Below are positions 60,048-64,000 of a stretch of 64,000 bases of DNA, in pieces. Position 1 is the stretch's first letter, and each line of letters starts with the position of its first letter. The position numbers and the translations under genes were made by a program. The stretch is from assembly GCA_018292915.2 (NCBI GenBank), contig JACVVK020000456.1, positions 326,501 to 390,500 of the forward strand, given 5' to 3'. The stretch comes from Batillaria attramentaria (lineage: Eukaryota; Mollusca; Gastropoda; Batillariidae). The notes below the pieces were generated by a model. That model was not told where the DNA came from. It searched no databases and saw nothing but the letters and a program-made list of their open reading frames with translations.

Positions 60048-60766
60048 TCCAGCACCACCCATATGCATAGCTCTGCACAGTTAATTGATTAATTGTGGTA
60101 GTGTTGTTGTTTTTTGCTATTTTTGTTTTTTATCATTGTTCACAGACCATTACTTTTTTCGACTTTTTAAGCAAATAAAAGCGACATAAAAGGGACAGAA
60201 ACCACTAACCACTTCGCAGTCATTACCGTTTCCGTTTCAACTTTTTAAATTTTCTTTTTTTCAGAGTCCAGTTTTTCAGGTGGCCCTGTTGGAGGACAGA
60301 CAAGAGTGACACTGAGGAATGAACACATGTCCTACATCATAACATGGTGGGTATTTTCTCTGCAGATGTTGCCCCCCTCCCATATAACCCCCCTCCACCC
60401 CTAATCTTCCCCCACCATCTCCCAATCCCTTAATTCTTTATTGCTAATCTCTCAGACCACTAACAGCTGATGTGCTCGGAAAAAAATTCCTTAAATTTAG
60501 GTATCAGAGGCATTTATATCATTGGTTTCTGCGCTGTACATGTTATCTGTTACCTCATATGCATGCAGTTGCTTTCTGATATTTCAGTCAGGGACGGTGA
60601 CATCCACTTTCTTCACCATCGTCTTCATAATTATTTTTTTGCGGCCATTTCTGTGTCTGGCAGGTACTCGTTATCAGCAATCACATTCGCCATGTGGTAC
60701 AGACGCTACAGACGTCCCCCGCCGCCAAATTCTGCTTTTGACTACGTCAGGAAGACTTCGAAATAG
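53851..60766 (+). CDS. SURF1: SURF1, cytochrome c oxidase assembly factor (spliced)
   Basis: Nine exons: 53851-53892, 54790-54903, 55189-55310, 56276-56455, 57054-57126, 58533-58580, 59633-59756, 60265-60346 and 60664-60766. Every junction is AG/GT with matching phase, giving 885 coding bases (295 residues); human SURF1 is 300. SURF1 sits in the mitochondrial inner membrane and helps insert heme A into COX1. Visible motifs: a basic N-terminal presequence, first membrane helix ending [80 protein letters not shown] and second helix [18 protein letters not shown]. The start ATG at 53851 gives the only in-frame Met close to the exon 1 donor. The donor after exon 5 (CAG|GTTGGA) is weak. No frameshifts or missing conserved segments were seen, so the gene looks functional. 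Confidence 0.93.
53935..54326. repeat. Perfect 49-bp inverted repeat in SURF1 intron 1
   Basis: Arms 53935-53983 (GTAATCTTGAAGAATAGTAT ...) and 54278-54326 are perfect complements with about 294 bases between. Outside both arms stands CACGCTCTT as a direct repeat. Confidence 0.85.
55907..56065. repeat. Two-copy tandem duplication in SURF1 intron 3
   Basis: A 74-base block starting ATTGTATCAGTTATCTTGAA occurs at 55907 and again at 55992, an 85-base period, with apparently no mismatches. Confidence 0.8.
57178..57600 (+). mobile_element. SINE-B copy in SURF1 intron 5
   Basis: Same head, body and (ATT)n tail as 33269-33660, with a short internal duplication of TTGTAATGTGTTTATGTCCA. Its start lies about 50 bases past the weak exon 5 donor. 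Confidence 0.75.
57851..58022 (+). mobile_element. SINE-A copy in SURF1 intron 5
   Basis: CGGGGAGCTGGCATGGTCAAATGG head, TGAGTTCGATCCCGG B-box, GATATCACCCTATGTGGTGG body and AAACCCCCAAACACCC tail. Confidence 0.7.
58235..58440 (-). mobile_element. SINE-D copy (tRNA-derived) in SURF1 intron 5
   Basis: On the minus strand it starts GTAGTGTAGTGGTTAGTGG (A-box-like), then CAGGTTCGAATCCCAGCC (B-box). A duplicated GTGGTTA in the head is visible. Only one copy is seen here. Confidence 0.5.
59860..60045. repeat. Two (CA)n microsatellites in SURF1 intron 7
   Basis: (CA)n at about 59860-59928 and 59994-60045. Confidence 0.9.
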
Positions 60767-61103
60767 CACAGACCTGTTTTGTTTAGACCTGTTGAAATAT
60801 GTATAGAATTCTATCTGGTCAAGATTTAGGTTCTACTGGCGCATGGTTCACAGCGTCATATATGTAAACGCCTGCACGTGTGATGTGTTGAAAGTTGAAA
60901 GTTTGGGTGTGTTATGTTACTGATAGAGACAAAAGTTCAGTACACAACATGTCGGTAATATGTGCACTTCGCGAGTGGGGTTTATCAAGTAATTTTGAGG
61001 AATCCCACCCATCACTTTTGTGTGACTGCTGAGTGCTCATTGTCTTGAGTTTTCACACTCACCACCCAACATGTGCGCATGTGCGCACACAAACGCACGC
61101 GCG

Positions 61104-61144
<41 letters not shown>

Positions 61145-61273
61145 TACTGTAGAGCTGTGTGGCTGTGTATAAGGGAAGTGCTCAAAGAGTGGTATTTATT
61201 TAACATTTTGTAATCATAATTACATGAACAAAATACACAATATTGTTTACATTTAGCCTGAATCTGACCTTTG

Positions 61274-61279
61274 AATAAA
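61274..61279 (+). promoter_or_regulatory. Candidate SURF1 polyadenylation signal
   Basis: This is an AATAAA hexamer about 510 bases past the SURF1 stop. A (CA)n tract at 61104-61140 lies within the implied 3' UTR. It is positional evidence only. Confidence 0.45.
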
Positions 61280-61746
61280 AACTGTACAATAATCTCTGAG
61301 GCTCTGTGGTTTGTGTGTAAATTATTTGCTGCATGCTGAGTGTGTTAAACCAGGTCTGCTTTCTCCGCTGAAGAGAATGCAAAAATATGTTAATTCATTT
61401 TTAAAAAAAAAATACACTAATAAAACAAACCAATGTAGAAACAAGTTCTTAACAATTTTTTTTAAACTAATGAAGAAAATGAACGAATGTAATGCCCGGG
61501 CCCAAATAAAGCGGTGATCTCGTATGGAAGGGACATAACAACGTCCGTTCTGTTGCGTCTGCACCATAAGAGTTACCTCCCGTAGCGTGTTTACATTGAA
61601 AAGCGTCTGTGTCAACCAAACCTGTCAGTGAGGCGCTGTCAGGCATACAGCACTGGTCAGCCACCCAGGAGTCCGTTCACTCCGCCATTTCTCGCACAAA
61701 CCATGAGGATATTACGGTGACATTCGTGGGAAAATGACACTTCAAC

Positions 61747-61813
61747 ATGAAACCTAAATTCCTTCAGCTCTGTGTTACAGCCATGGGATGTTTCCCAGCG
61801 AAAATCTCCCCAG
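61747..61813 (+). CDS. Possible first coding exon of an unidentified gene
   Basis: An ATG at 61747 opens MKPKFLQLCVTAMGCFP and continues to a consensus donor (CCAG|GTAAGT) at 61814, phase 1. The peptide is mildly hydrophobic and could be a signal sequence. No further exons were recognised before the window ends, so this may be chance. Confidence 0.2.
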
Positions 61814-61814
61814 G

Positions 61815-63518
61815 TAAGTCGGTCACAGCAGCGTGGCGTTAAGATATCGCGTGTACACACGGTCGGCTTCGGCGCTGACACCTGTCGTCGCTGCGGTGTT
61901 AGGAATGTGTTGGCTTTCACGGCATGAAAGGTTAGCTGCATGGCTAGTCTATAGTTGTACATTCCTCACGGCTGAGTGCCTGCCGGTGTCTCGAAATAGT
62001 CGGCGTTTGGTTCAGAGTATCCAGATCGATCCATTTTCGAAGTGTCCGATTACTGGTTTTGTTGTTGTTGTTGTTGTTTTTTCACCACTGCGGACATAAT
62101 TTTGTCCTGTCTATCGGCGCCACAGTGGACGATATTCCGGACAAATATCCTGTACTCTTACAGGCATACAGGACATTATTTTGTCTTATGAAAGTTCCTA
62201 TTGATATGAAGCCGCGTCAGTGTATGTATGCGGCGTGCGTGTGCGCCTGATTATGAGAGTGGAACAGAAAGTCTTGATTGTCGATTGTATAGTGGTGGCG
62301 ATGAATCGGACATAATTATGTCGAGTATATTTTCTCTCGGGACAGCTGGTGTGTTGTCTGTTTTCCGACTGGCCTTCTGGTTTTGATTTTGCACGCGTAC
62401 ACTGCGTGAATAATAGTAATATTAGCATCCGTAGTTTAGCGAGCACAAGATCAAAGACAGGCCTATCTTTATAGCCTTGAAGGTTCATTTTCATTTTATC
62501 TCCACGTTGTACTACCATTCAACGGGCCGAATCTTCTACTAGAGAATGAACGACCTTGGGAGCCAGTGCATTGTGATGTTGCGTTTCCCCAAGGACCCCA
62601 GACCGGCCACGTTGTAGCCTGGCGGATTTAGGGTCCTTGGCTTCCTATGAGCATGTGCAGCAAAAAGGCCGCCTAATGATCGATTGTTTAGTGGCGGTGG
62701 TGAATAGAATATCGACTCGGATTTCTCACCCGGGATAGTTGTGGTATTGTCAGGTTGCCGGTACTCACTTTCTGGTTTGAATTTTGCACGTTTGCTATTC
62801 ATTAATTAGTAATCGTTGAGAGTCACAGTGCTTTTGTCTCTTATGTTGCTGGTCACCTGACTGACAGCGCGACCGAGGCAGATGGGTGATGTCATTCATA
62901 TAGATATATAGTAACAGTTTTTACACCACTCGCTACTGGAAGTTTTCAGTGAGTTAACTGTGACTGCTTTACGTCCGAAATTAGCAAGGAAACAGAGGGC
63001 GAACGTGTGAGTTATGACGTTTCATAACCCACTTAGTGGTTTACGAGTTCACAAAAACACACCCGTACCACTGAGAAAAATAAAATCTCGCAGAAAATGT
63101 ATGCTGCTACAGGAAAGAGTCTCTAAATGCTAAATGTAAGTAAACAACTTACATGACTAGTTCTCGTGGTTTACCACGGCGGAAGAAACCATGACTGAGA
63201 TGCCTCGGTAGCTTCGGCAAAAACTTGAAACATCTGGTGGTTTCTCAGTTTTGTGGTAAACCACGAGAAATAACCATGTAAGCTCTATTTAAACAGTTCA
63301 TGTCTCAGATTCATGGCGGATGTTTTAGTTACGTTCCTTTCTTCCCGTCTATCTCTTTTTTTCTGGGGGATGGGGTCGTTCATTTATCAGTTCAATTTTG
63401 GGGTCTGTGTCTTATGGGGTCTGTGTCTTATGGGGTCTGTCTTCTTTCCTTTCACTCCTCTATCTTTTCATTGCTGTCGTTTGTTGTTGTGAGTTACGCT
63501 ACAATGCAGCTGTGTCTT

Positions 63519-63576
<58 letters not shown>

Positions 63577-64000
63577 GTTTTTTTGTCGTTGTTAGGTTTG
63601 TTACTAGTCAGCTAATGGAACAGTAATGATGCAATTATTCACTGTGGTAGTGGCATCACCCAGTAGCAGTTGTGTGCCGTGCTGCTGTTTGATAAGTAGT
63701 TCCGCTCAGTTGGTATAGTTTGCCCGTTAGGGGGTGCAAATGTATACCAGTCAATTCCGTCGATACTTCGGCATAAACAGTCGTCCCGGCACTAACGGGG
63801 TGACTGTATCACCGCAACGCGGGAGGGGATGCAAAATAATGTACTCCGGTGTCGTAGAATATTTCGGAACCAGGATAAATCGGAACCGGTTCCCAAAAAT
63901 CCTAGGATATTTCGGAACCATTCCCATTAAATTTTATCTGGCACCTGGCGGCAGGATATTTGGGAACCACCAGGATATTTCTGAATGGTACTGAAAAATC
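61815..64000. other. Right-end stretch, no confirmed gene
   Basis: Contains an imperfect inverted repeat at 63163-63277 (TCTCGTGGTTTACCAC ... GTGGTAAACCACGAGA), a (GT)n tract at 63523-63572 and a terminal segment with several GGATATTTCGGAACCA-like repeats (63850-63990). Confidence 0.5.

Overview
The window looks like nuclear DNA of a lophotrochozoan animal, most likely a gastropod mollusc. This is inferred from three spliced animal genes with long introns, very dense CA/GT and GA/CT microsatellites, several tRNA-headed SINE families and CR1/Jockey-like LINE fragments. I cannot name the species.

Three protein-coding genes can be rebuilt from exon sequence and splice-phase arithmetic. (1) Minus strand, about 19875 down past the left edge: a laminin short-arm-like gene with signal peptide, laminin N-terminal (LN) domain, one laminin-EGF (LE) repeat, a domain-IV-like (LF) module and further LE repeats. 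After the LE exon at 10006-10152 there are two phase-compatible continuations: a terminal exon at 3059-4674 (Ser/Thr-rich stalk, transmembrane helix, about 440-residue cytoplasmic tail, stop), or more LE exons at 1137-1458 and 304-534 that run toward an L4 domain off the left edge. The simplest reading is one gene making a secreted laminin-like form and a membrane-anchored LN form. (2) Minus strand, 31589 down to 23277: a six-exon DIPK1/FAM69-like type II membrane pseudokinase-family gene of about 458 residues, with all introns in phase 0. A shortened second copy of parts of it lies upstream at 33782-34035. (3) Plus strand, 53851 to 60766: a complete nine-exon SURF1 gene of 295 residues, a mitochondrial cytochrome c oxidase assembly factor, with a candidate polyA signal at 61274.

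The rest is mostly repeats. There is a long 5'-truncated LINE with an open 842-codon reading frame (49009-51537), several shorter LINE pieces, four tRNA-derived SINE families, a MITE-like family with terminal inverted repeats in three copies, tandem duplications, and a 44.4-46.8 kb block of exon-like tandem units. Four LINE-derived insertions are each bordered by (GA)n on both sides, which suggests targeting of, or mobilisation with, GA microsatellites. I found no supportable genes between about 34.2 and 44.4 kb or between 46.8 and 48.9 kb.

The three genes do not form a pathway: extracellular matrix or guidance, secretory-pathway kinase-like, and mitochondrial assembly. The feature most likely to be new biology is the alternative transmembrane terminal exon nested in the laminin-like gene.
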